NCBI RefSeq assembly: GCF_023204875.1
Contig: NZ_CP096247.1
Coordinates: forward strand, 1-64,000
Length of the DNA: 64,000 nt
DNA from: Prevotella sp. E15-22
GTDB taxonomy: Bacteria > Bacteroidota > Bacteroidia > Bacteroidales > Bacteroidaceae
Direction of reading: 5' to 3'
Each line of letters starts with the position of its first letter. Within the stretch, counting starts at the first letter, position 1. This document shows, in pieces, positions 49,799-57,268 of this stretch. The notes beneath the pieces were generated by a model. The model ran no database searches. It was not told the origin of the DNA and was given only the letters and a program-made list of their open reading frames with translations. The translations under genes were made by a program, and so were the position numbers.

Positions 49799-52456
49799 TT
49801 AGAGAATTATCTTTTTTTGATCAATTACTTCTCCGTTTATATGATAGGTCACAATGTATAATCCGCTTTGGATTCCTGATGTATCAATAGAGATGTTTTT
49901 TGTTCCAGGTTGTATGTCCTCAGCCAACCTTATTGTACCATTTTGAGCAGACACAACTGATAAGGTTGAGTTTTGAGGTGCATCATTATTTAACTCTACT
50001 GATAAGCTTTTAAGAGAGCTAGCCGTGGTAATGTTTTTAATACCATGAACAGTTTCAATTGTAATGGCTCCAGTTGCCACGTCTCCGTTAACAGTTGTAG
50101 CAATAACCCTATACTGATTATTATCTCTCTTTGGCAGAACAGTTATTGAATTTGAACTACCGATTTTTTCACCATTCTTATCTTCCCAATCAATATTTAT
50201 ATAACCTGTTGTGTCCACGACAGCCAGTTCAAACTTTCCTCCATTAATAGGAATTGGTTCAATATCAATAGGCTTATGTGGGAGAAGTTTTGGAGGCCTA
50301 ACGACAAAGGTTTCTCCATCAATGATATTACCATTCTCATCTCTTTGAATCAAGTCAAGTGTATAATCTCTATCTGAGAACATATATTCCTTAAATCTAA
50401 ATTTTAGGCTAACGATATCAAATTCCTTGCTATTGAGATTCACAGATCGTAGTTCATTCTGGGACGATAATAGCTTCACTCTCTTCATATCTGAAGTGCT
50501 ATTCGTATTTTGATTAATCAATTCAACATCTTGAGACAATAATCCACCACGCTCCCATGCATTATAGATTTTTGGACTCATTCCCATTTCAACATCTGCT
50601 ACTGAGAAAATAGCTTCATCTTCTGGTGTTTGTGGTATAAGTTCAAGTCTGTAAGGTCTCGTTTCAGAAGAAACATTTCTCACATACACATTAAACGCCT
50701 TCGAAAGATCTTCTTTTCGGATAATAGTAACGTTTTTCTGTGCTTGATTATTACTTCCTTGTTTGTCAAAATATGCTTTCCCCTCTACAAATCCGTCATC
50801 ATATGGGGTATCCATGATCTTGGCATATAGACAAAAATGGAAATTGCCTTCAGGATATTCCGTAAGGAGCTGTGGGAGGGACCACCCAATTGAAACATCT
50901 ACAGAGTCTCCTGATTTAATAAACGGGATAGGAATTGCCTCCAAGATTCCACCAGTTGGATAGCGTCCTTCATATACTTCACGACCTTTCCATGCCCGAC
51001 TGTTTATACCTGTTGACGCTTGAACCCAATAAACAATGACCCATTTTCCAGATCCTTCAAAATTCTCTTTTCCTCTATTGTGTAATCGAACGTATACAAA
51101 AGCCTGTTGATGGTCTTTAGAATATTCTGGATTCTGATGTTCATATATATTATCTTTCTGATTTCTCACCCAAATAGAAGGGCTCTTCCAGAATTCATCT
51201 GTACTAAGATTTGGTTCTTTTCCAGTATCTTCATCATTATCTTTTATATAGAGATCGACAGAAGGGGCAAGATAATTGAATGCTAAATCTTCTCCAACGG
51301 AAATAGGGGTAGAAACATATTGAGGACTTTCATAACGTCTATCATGTTGTTTCGCAAAAACAAAAGCTTCTTCCATAGTTATTTTTCCGTTATGATCAAC
51401 ATCCGCATTTACTGTCGTGTTATTGTGTGTGGCGCCATTTACAGCACTTGTCCACCAATAAACAAATTCGTCAAATGGCCTGTCGCTACATGCATAAGAA
51501 GATTCGCTTCCTGTTGATGCCGATGCAACCACGCAACCAACCTTAGTTAGATTATCATTAAAACCTCCAGAAAAGCATTGGCCTAGAACTACATTCACAT
51601 TAATATATTTATTAACGAATGGAGTTAACATATTCGCCAATTCATAATCGTAGAGAGATTCATAATTCCACAGACAAATATATGATCTTGAGTCACGGTC
51701 GTCTGTTCCGCCATGATCAATTACAAAAATGAATAGTTGGTCGTCTTTCTGCATTTTGCTTTCTAAAGAAGAAAGAGTTTGAGAAATATTTTGTTTTGTT
51801 GCTGCAAGATATATGTCTTGAATTCCATCATAATCCAAATCCAAAGGCTGCGAAATAAACGTTGTGGAATGCATATCTATTCCAGGATCAGCACCATCCG
51901 ACATGATTGGGTAGATGTTATCTTTGGGTACATTGTATTTATTGACGAGCGTTTGATAGATAAACGAGCAATCATTCCAATATCGTTCATAATTACTAAA
52001 TTGGTCAACACCTCCGCTTAGAATTATAGCATATGTTCTTTTTGCTGCAACATCTTCTCCATTTGATGATGTGTTTTTTGCTATATGAGGCTTTTCATTT
52101 GCATGACTACCATAGCGGTTTTTTACAAGCAATGGGACATAGTTCCCCTTAGGTGGAATCTGCCTTTTGTTGATGTTTACATTTATCACGCTGTTGTCTT
52201 TTACACTTCTTGGTATCGTTAAAACATAACAATCATGTTCCCATCCTTTCATTGGCTCTGCATCTACGAATATAGTCCAATTTTGAACCGAATTGTAATT
52301 ATTAAGGATATAATAGTCGACATCTTTGCCCTCGAACCTTTCTTGGGCAAGCCTTAGAGCTTCCGGTTTTGTTACTGACCTTACTGAAGCTAACGTGTTC
52401 ATAGAAAAGAAGCAGCAAAACAAGATGCAGCAAATTAATAGTACTTTCTTTTTCAT
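49799..52456 (-). CDS. C13/clan CD (legumain-like) cysteine protease with EF-hand-like loop and secretion tail
   Basis: 885 residues: signal peptide (LLICCILFCCFFSMNTLA), propeptide-like region, then a caspase-fold protease (RTYAIILSGGVDQFSNYERY at about 140) with catalytic His248 in FVIDHGGTDD and Cys294 in VVLGQCFSGG. A calcium-loop-like DVDHNGKITMEEA follows at about 352-364. The remainder is Ig-like/beta-rich modules, and the end IQSGLYIVTYHINGEVIDQK resembles a type IX secretion tail. Likely a secreted Asn- or Asp/Lys-type endopeptidase. AT-rich codon use compared with flanking genes. Co-transcribed with the 116-residue gene upstream. Confidence 0.85.
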   Translation of the reverse strand: MKKKVLLICCILFCCFFSMNTLASVRSVTKPEALRLAQERFEGKDVDYYILNNYNSVQNWTIFVDAEPMKGWEHDCYVLTIPRSVKDNSVINVNINKRQIPPKGNYVPLLVKNRYGSHANEKPHIAKNTSSNGEDVAAKRTYAIILSGGVDQFSNYERYWNDCSFIYQTLVNKYNVPKDNIYPIMSDGADPGIDMHSTTFISQPLDLDYDGIQDIYLAATKQNISQTLSSLESKMQKDDQLFIFVIDHGGTDDRDSRSYICLWNYESLYDYELANMLTPFVNKYINVNVVLGQCFSGGFNDNLTKVGCVVASASTGSESSYACSDRPFDEFVYWWTSAVNGATHNNTTVNADVDHNGKITMEEAFVFAKQHDRRYESPQYVSTPISVGEDLAFNYLAPSVDLYIKDNDEDTGKEPNLSTDEFWKSPSIWVRNQKDNIYEHQNPEYSKDHQQAFVYVRLHNRGKENFEGSGKWVIVYWVQASTGINSRAWKGREVYEGRYPTGGILEAIPIPFIKSGDSVDVSIGWSLPQLLTEYPEGNFHFCLYAKIMDTPYDDGFVEGKAYFDKQGSNNQAQKNVTIIRKEDLSKAFNVYVRNVSSETRPYRLELIPQTPEDEAIFSVADVEMGMSPKIYNAWERGGLLSQDVELINQNTNSTSDMKRVKLLSSQNELRSVNLNSKEFDIVSLKFRFKEYMFSDRDYTLDLIQRDENGNIIDGETFVVRPPKLLPHKPIDIEPIPINGGKFELAVVDTTGYINIDWEDKNGEKIGSSNSITVLPKRDNNQYRVIATTVNGDVATGAITIETVHGIKNITTASSLKSLSVELNNDAPQNSTLSVVSAQNGTIRLAEDIQPGTKNISIDTSGIQSGLYIVTYHINGEVIDQKKIIL

Positions 52457-52492
52457 TTTCTGAAAATTTTAAATTATTATGATTAAAAGATT

Positions 52493-52843
52493 TTATAATT
52501 CATAGATAGAGCAGATACGTCCTTTTTCATCAGTAATTTCAAGAATGTAAGCATCTGGGTATTTCGAAGACTCAATATCTAATAAGACACCAGAGATGTT
52601 AGGTACCATCTGAGAATAAAGGATCTTGCCATCAAGAGTTTTAATACATATTGTAAATAGTAAAGCTCGTTTTTCTGGCGAAACCTGAATAGTATCGCTT
52701 TGTCCAGAAGGGTCAGGCTTAATCTCTGACGAAGAAACTGGTGAAGAAGTACTATCCTTCACAACGATTACATAATCTTTTGCGCTCACTATAGATATAG
52801 AGATCGCAAACAAAATAGAAACTAAAGATACAATTTTTTTCAT
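52493..52843 (-). CDS. Small secreted protein, DUF3244-like
   Basis: 116 residues: signal peptide (VSLVSILFAISISIVSA), then an Ig-like short domain (LLFTICIKTLDGKILYSQM, PDAYILEITDEKGRI). Size and ending resemble the DUF3244 group found beside Bacteroidetes cysteine proteases. Thirty-six bases upstream of the protease on the same strand; an inhibitor or chaperone role is possible but unproven. Confidence 0.75.
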   Translation of the reverse strand: MKKIVSLVSILFAISISIVSAKDYVIVVKDSTSSPVSSSEIKPDPSGQSDTIQVSPEKRALLFTICIKTLDGKILYSQMVPNISGVLLDIESSKYPDAYILEITDEKGRICSIYEL

Positions 52844-52868
52844 TGCGGTTGATATTTGTTGTTGTCCG

Positions 52869-52876
52869 CAAAGTTG
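52869..52876 (-). promoter_or_regulatory. -7-like box of the protease operon
   Basis: CAACTTTG on the minus strand (one mismatch to TAnnTTTG), 25 bases before ATG 52843 and 31 bases from the 52908 palindrome. The equivalent box before the second LRR gene is CAATTTTG at 56057-56064, also 31 bases from its palindrome. Confidence 0.5.
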
Positions 52877-52907
52877 CGAAATTATTCGTAAATATTTGAA
52901 AATATTA

Positions 52908-52951
52908 GTTCACAAATAGTTCACAAATGAAAAAGTGAACTATTTGTGAAC
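52908..52951. promoter_or_regulatory. Four-half-site palindromic operator, copy 1
   Basis: GTTCACAAATAGTTCAC (52908-52924) and its exact reverse complement (52935-52951) flank a 10-base loop. Each arm holds two GTTCAC half-sites 11 bp apart. It lies between the divergent protease operon and the TPR/HTH regulator gene. Confidence 0.8.
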
Positions 52952-52980
52952 AATTTCTTGCATATTCACTCCTTTTTCTT

Positions 52981-52988
52981 TATCTTTG
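52981..52988 (+). promoter_or_regulatory. -7 box of the TPR/HTH regulator gene
   Basis: TATCTTTG with TTG at 52958-52960 as -33, 22 bases before ATG 53011. Confidence 0.75.
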
Positions 52989-53010
52989 CAGGCAAAAATT
53001 ATAACGTATA

Positions 53011-54582
53011 ATGAAATCAACATATCATACACCTCCATTTATCATTATAATAATTGTCGCATTATCTCTTCTTGCGTCATGTAATCAAACTGACATGAGG
53101 CAAGATTTTTATGATGTTGAAGAATGCATTGTCAAGGGAACCTATGAGGAAGCTGACAGCATTCTTAATTCCTTGGAAAAATTTGAAGATAATTTCACAG
53201 CAGAGGAAGGCTTCTATTGGAACTATCTCAGGTTGTATGTAAAGTTTGTAAAAGGTAGTTTGTCGGAAAAGGATTTTTATGTGGCGGAAAATCTCAAATA
53301 CTATTTTAAGAAGACGGAGGATATAGAAAAACTCTCTAAGACATATCTATTCATAGGTGAAATTTATCGGCTCATTGGCGATAATACTAAAGCCTTAAAT
53401 AATTTCTTTCAGGCAAAAGAACTCATCCATGAACAAAAGGATAATTCAACAAATGTTTGGATCAATATAAAACTGGGAGAATTGTATTTGTCTGAGCACA
53501 TGTATGATAAGTGTGCAGATAGTTATCAAGAGGCCTATAACTACTCAATTAAAACCAATGATACGATTAGGATTGCACTTGCTGCGCTATATATGGGGAA
53601 AGCATTTACTATTCAGAATAATGTTGATAGCGTCATATACTATTATGAAGAAAGCATACGATTAGCAGATAAAACAAACAGAAAAGAATTCATATCTCCT
53701 TATGCAAAAATGGCACTTTGTGATATTTATATTCAGATAGAAGAATATGATAAAGCACTCGCATTGATGCCAAGAGATTCACTCAATACGGCAAACTGGG
53801 CCTATTGGCATTGTGGACAGAACCATGTGGATTCGGCTATGTATTATTTCAAAGAGTTGCTTCGGTGCTCTTCTTTACGAGTAAAAGCAGAAGCCTTACA
53901 CATGCTTATTGATTTATCGAAAAAGAAAAATGATGAGCACCAGTCTTTGGTTTTCTCAGGGATGCTTGTGAATATAAATGATTCGTTGGAAAAGCTATCG
54001 CAGATTGAGGATATCAGGCGTACGGAAGCCCAACATAAGATTAATATTTTTGTTCATGAGCAGGATAAGCATCACCAAATGATATTACTCTCCGTTCTTG
54101 CTTTCATAATACTTATTGTCCTTGCTTTGGTGTTTTTATTGCTCAAGAAAAAAAGGCAGAAGTACTATTGCAAAAAGCAGCAAGCAAAGAAAAAAAATAT
54201 CATACTACGAACACAGACAGACACTCAAGATTTGGAAAGTAGAGTCACCGAGTTACATCATACAGAGATCTATCGCCTTGTTATGGAAAATGCCGGGAAA
54301 CAAGACTTTCATCTGACAAATGATCAATGGATGGAACTTCAGATGGCCATTGAGAATACATATAAGGGATTTACACTTAAGTTGATGAATTTGGCTCCTA
54401 TATCAGAAATAGAAAAACAAACTTGCTATCTCATTAAAATAGGTGTATCACCTGTTGCTATTGCAGAAATACTGTTTAAGACAAAAAGTAGTATTGCTAT
54501 GATGCGTAGGCGTCTTTATAAGAAATTGACGGGGGAGGAAGGCACCCCTCAGCAACTTGACGAATTCATTCAAAGAATATGA
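53011..54582 (+). CDS. TPR membrane regulator with C-terminal LuxR-like HTH
   Basis: 523 residues: lipoprotein-like signal (IIIIIVALSLLASC), TPR-rich region (about 60-330; TYLFIGEIYRLIGDNTKALN, ALYMGKAFTIQNN), a membrane helix (MILLSVLAFIILIVLALVFLLL, about 352-373), coiled coil, and a helix-turn-helix (EKQTCYLIKIGVSPVAIAEI, SSIAMMRRRLYKKL). Same architecture as the gene at the left window edge. Divergent from the protease operon with a palindrome between, so it is the best candidate to bind that palindrome. Confidence 0.88.
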   Translation: MKSTYHTPPFIIIIIVALSLLASCNQTDMRQDFYDVEECIVKGTYEEADSILNSLEKFEDNFTAEEGFYWNYLRLYVKFVKGSLSEKDFYVAENLKYYFKKTEDIEKLSKTYLFIGEIYRLIGDNTKALNNFFQAKELIHEQKDNSTNVWINIKLGELYLSEHMYDKCADSYQEAYNYSIKTNDTIRIALAALYMGKAFTIQNNVDSVIYYYEESIRLADKTNRKEFISPYAKMALCDIYIQIEEYDKALALMPRDSLNTANWAYWHCGQNHVDSAMYYFKELLRCSSLRVKAEALHMLIDLSKKKNDEHQSLVFSGMLVNINDSLEKLSQIEDIRRTEAQHKINIFVHEQDKHHQMILLSVLAFIILIVLALVFLLLKKKRQKYYCKKQQAKKKNIILRTQTDTQDLESRVTELHHTEIYRLVMENAGKQDFHLTNDQWMELQMAIENTYKGFTLKLMNLAPISEIEKQTCYLIKIGVSPVAIAEILFKTKSSIAMMRRRLYKKLTGEEGTPQQLDEFIQRI

Positions 54583-54645
54583 GCAACATAAACTTGTTTA
54601 TAGAAATATAGCAAGGGCAATTCTACTGAAGAGGAGAGTTGATGG

Positions 54646-56028
54646 TTACTTTACCAAGACTTTTTCCCCATGTCTTAAGTAGATACGTCCTTTAATAGGT
54701 TTATTTATCTTCTTTCCTGTAAGGTCATAGAATATGGGATGCAGGTCTTCTTGTTCCTGCACATGGCCTGCGATGGATGTTGTCCCGGGGAAGTTGTCTG
54801 TCTCAATAATGTTATTAAAGTAGTTCCAGCCCCATGCATTTCGATATAACTCTGCAGTGCCGATAGGAACGTAGACTGGTATGTCATTTGAAGGGCGTAA
54901 GCCTGATGACGAATCAAAATCTCCCCAGGGCGTTTTGTCTGTTGTTTGGTCTCCTTCGCATACTGGAGGCACAGGCGCTTTGCAATAAATTCGTTTTAAT
55001 GATGCCCAATAATCGCAACTTCCTTTTCCAATCTTCTTTAATGTAGAGGGATACTCAACCTGCTCTAAAGAGTCGAGATACCATAAGGCATTCTCTCCGA
55101 TGTTTTCAAGACCTTCTGGTAACTCTAAATTTTCCAGCGATCTGCATTGAAAGAAAGCACTTTCATCTATACTTTTTACAGAGGTGGGAATGTTTGTCTT
55201 GCTTAGTTCCAGGCAACATGAAAGGAAATTTTGGGGAATTGCTGTAATGCCTTCTGGTAGATGAATCCTTTCAAGGCCATAGTTTAATTGAAAATGGGAA
55301 GCCCCACTTAGTAATTGGCAGGAGTTTGGGATATAAACTTCTTTTAGCCTACAGGCATAGAAGGCGGCGTCTCCAATCTCCTCCAATCCTTCTGGCAGGT
55401 TCACTTTGGTTATTTTGGCGGAGAAGAAAGCCCCAGCTCCAATCTTTTTGATGGTGCTTGGAAGTACGACTTCTCCAGTCAACGACCTACAATTCTGAAA
55501 TGCAAGACTAGCAATTTCCTTCATGCCCTCTGGAAAAATCAAGGGGTCTGTTTTCAGACTGATGCACTCGGAGAAGCTGTAGTTGTTCAGTCGGCGCAAG
55601 GTGGATGGAATATTGACGTCCTCAAGATAAATGCAATAGGAAAAGGCCCCATAACCAATTTCTACCACTCCTTCTGGAAGAATCATTCTTCTGAGTTTGA
55701 TGCAGTCAATGTATTGCCAGTCGGGAGTTAGTTGTTCCTCTAGATGACAGAATGCGTTCTTAGGGATAACGCCGCCTTCTATGTTAGCGTTCTCTAGGTT
55801 GATGACAGACAGATTACCATAGAATGAAGCGTGCCACATGGTTTTGAAGTCATCTTCGTTGATTGGACCTCGAACGACGAGCGAGTCAATGCTATCAACA
55901 TCTGCCCCCAGCAATCCAGCCACTTCGCCGGTGTTACTGGTGGTTATATCTTTATATGTTTGGGCATTTATTTCAGTCAAGCTACATAGCAATGCTGAGA
56001 TAAGACTAAATACAAAGAGATTCTTCAT
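54646..56028 (-). CDS. BspA-like leucine-rich repeat secreted protein, copy 2
   Basis: 460 residues, signal peptide (LFVFSLISALLCSLTEINAQ). The first ~260 and last ~80 residues are nearly identical to copy 1 at 48347-49723, while residues in between differ strongly (IPTSVKSIDESAFFQCRSLE against IPSTIKKIGGYAFTDCKPMK). The divergent DNA block is 54894-55234, exactly 341 bp as in copy 1. Has its own promoter and the palindromic operator upstream. Confidence 0.88.
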   Translation of the reverse strand: MKNLFVFSLISALLCSLTEINAQTYKDITTSNTGEVAGLLGADVDSIDSLVVRGPINEDDFKTMWHASFYGNLSVINLENANIEGGVIPKNAFCHLEEQLTPDWQYIDCIKLRRMILPEGVVEIGYGAFSYCIYLEDVNIPSTLRRLNNYSFSECISLKTDPLIFPEGMKEIASLAFQNCRSLTGEVVLPSTIKKIGAGAFFSAKITKVNLPEGLEEIGDAAFYACRLKEVYIPNSCQLLSGASHFQLNYGLERIHLPEGITAIPQNFLSCCLELSKTNIPTSVKSIDESAFFQCRSLENLELPEGLENIGENALWYLDSLEQVEYPSTLKKIGKGSCDYWASLKRIYCKAPVPPVCEGDQTTDKTPWGDFDSSSGLRPSNDIPVYVPIGTAELYRNAWGWNYFNNIIETDNFPGTTSIAGHVQEQEDLHPIFYDLTGKKINKPIKGRIYLRHGEKVLVK

Positions 56029-56095
56029 CTGTCATCAAGTTTTTATTTTTTGGCTGCAAAATTGCGAATTAATTCGGAAAATGAAGAGAAAATTA

Positions 56096-56139
56096 GTTCA
56101 CAAATAGTTCACAAATGAAAAAGTGAACTGTTTGTGAAC
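56096..56139. promoter_or_regulatory. Four-half-site palindromic operator, copy 2
   Basis: GTTCACAAATAGTTCAC (56096-56112), same 10-base loop as copy 1, then GTGAACTGTTTGTGAAC (56123-56139), one base different from 52908-52951. Located upstream of the second LRR gene. Confidence 0.8.
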
Positions 56140-56186
56140 TATTTCTTTCTTAGTGGGTCTCATGGTTTGAATACCATATTATAAAA

Positions 56187-56220
56187 AATAAAAGCGGGTG
56201 AAGAATCGCCCGCTTTTATT
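56187..56220 (-). terminator. Terminator after the decayed tlpA copy
   Basis: AATAAAAGCGGG (56187-56198) pairs with CCCGCTTTTATT (56209-56220), 10-base loop; T-rich sequence follows on the minus strand. Confidence 0.8.
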
Positions 56221-56235
56221 TGATAATCATGTGTT

Positions 56236-56397
56236 TTACTTGCTGAACAACTGGTCGAGGAAGGTGTAGAAAGAGGGAGTTTGTGATCCTTGACAGCAGC
56301 CTTCCACTTGTCTTCTGTGTCGCGACAGTCAACGCCAAGGATTTTCGATGTCGGGAGCCAGCTCGCCGGCCTCTACATCTGTCTATTCTACTGCTGC
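56236..56397 (-). pseudogene. Decayed tlpA-like thioredoxin lipoprotein
   Basis: Reading the minus strand: A-A-V-E-stop-T-D-V-E-A-G-E-L-A-P-D-I, then in another frame KILGVDCRDTEDKWKAAVKD, then after a jump FYTFLDQLFSK and a stop. These pieces match, in order, the intact gene at 25471-25995 (EEGKMAPDF, EILGVDCRDTEAKWKAAVKE, FYTFLDSLFE). The segments between them, including the WCxxC redox site, are deleted, and there is an internal TAG. The intergenic stretch 56029-56235 otherwise holds only the palindrome and the terminator. Confidence 0.88.
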
Positions 56398-56407
56398 CTA
56401 TGAGGGT

Positions 56408-57256
56408 TTATTTAATCTTCGACGTCATGGGCCAGCGAACACCCTTGTAGCCCCTGAGGAACACCTTGGCCGAGCCAAAGCTCAGGAACATGTCGAGACG
56501 CACAGGGATGTGGTTCATGTCGTCGGTGATATAGAAGCGAATAAGCTCGTGACTCTTACCGTCCTCGCGCTCGTAGAACGAGAAGACCAGACAGCGGAAC
56601 TTCTCTTTCGAGCCCTCGACCTTGAACGTGTCCTTACCCCTGTAGGTGAGCCATGAGTTGGTGAGGTTGCGCGCATCGCTGATGGGCATGGGGATGATGT
56701 CGCCCTCTTTGAGCTTCGAGGCGTCGAAGTTGCGAGCGCGAAGGAAGATGCTCATCATGTCGTAGACGCAGTCGGCATACTCCTTCTCCTGCCAGTGCTG
56801 CTCGCCATCGGCATCAATGCGATGCATCCTCAGGCGGCAGTGGTTGCGTGGATAGCTATACCACAGTTCGTCCACATAATAGCGGCTGCCCTCGAGGGCA
56901 CCTTTGCGGAAGTAGAGTGGCGACAGGTCGGCAGTGCTGCAATAGGAGAGCAGCGTGTCGCGCATCACGAAGACACCATCCAACCTGTTGTTGCCGCGGG
57001 TGGTCAGACTGGTACGATAGGCAGGCTGTCCGCGGAAGGTAGAGCTGACGGTGGACATGGAGGCCGAGCCCACCTTGAGCCATACGAACTTCCAGTTGAA
57101 GTAGAGGTCGTAGGTGAGGAACTCGCCATTGCTGAAGGCCTTGTTCTCGATGCCGCACTTGGCAGAGGCCTTGAGGGGCATCAGCATCATCAGGCAGAGG
57201 GGCATGTACCACTTTGCCATGCGTTTGATATTGCTAAAAAACGTTCTCTTTTCCAT
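56408..57256 (-). CDS. DUF3108-domain exported protein
   Basis: 282 residues: signal peptide (LMMLMPLKASA), then the DUF3108 pattern (FLTYDLYFNWKFVWLKVGSA, GNNRLDGVFVMRDTLLSYCS, DCVYDMMSIFLRARN, YITDDMNHIPVRLDM). Periplasmic or outer-membrane associated; function unknown. Twelve bases after the Ig-like lipoprotein gene and last intact gene of that minus-strand unit. Confidence 0.88.
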   Translation of the reverse strand: MEKRTFFSNIKRMAKWYMPLCLMMLMPLKASAKCGIENKAFSNGEFLTYDLYFNWKFVWLKVGSASMSTVSSTFRGQPAYRTSLTTRGNNRLDGVFVMRDTLLSYCSTADLSPLYFRKGALEGSRYYVDELWYSYPRNHCRLRMHRIDADGEQHWQEKEYADCVYDMMSIFLRARNFDASKLKEGDIIPMPISDARNLTNSWLTYRGKDTFKVEGSKEKFRCLVFSFYEREDGKSHELIRFYITDDMNHIPVRLDMFLSFGSAKVFLRGYKGVRWPMTSKIK

Positions 57257-57268
57257 AACACAAATCCT

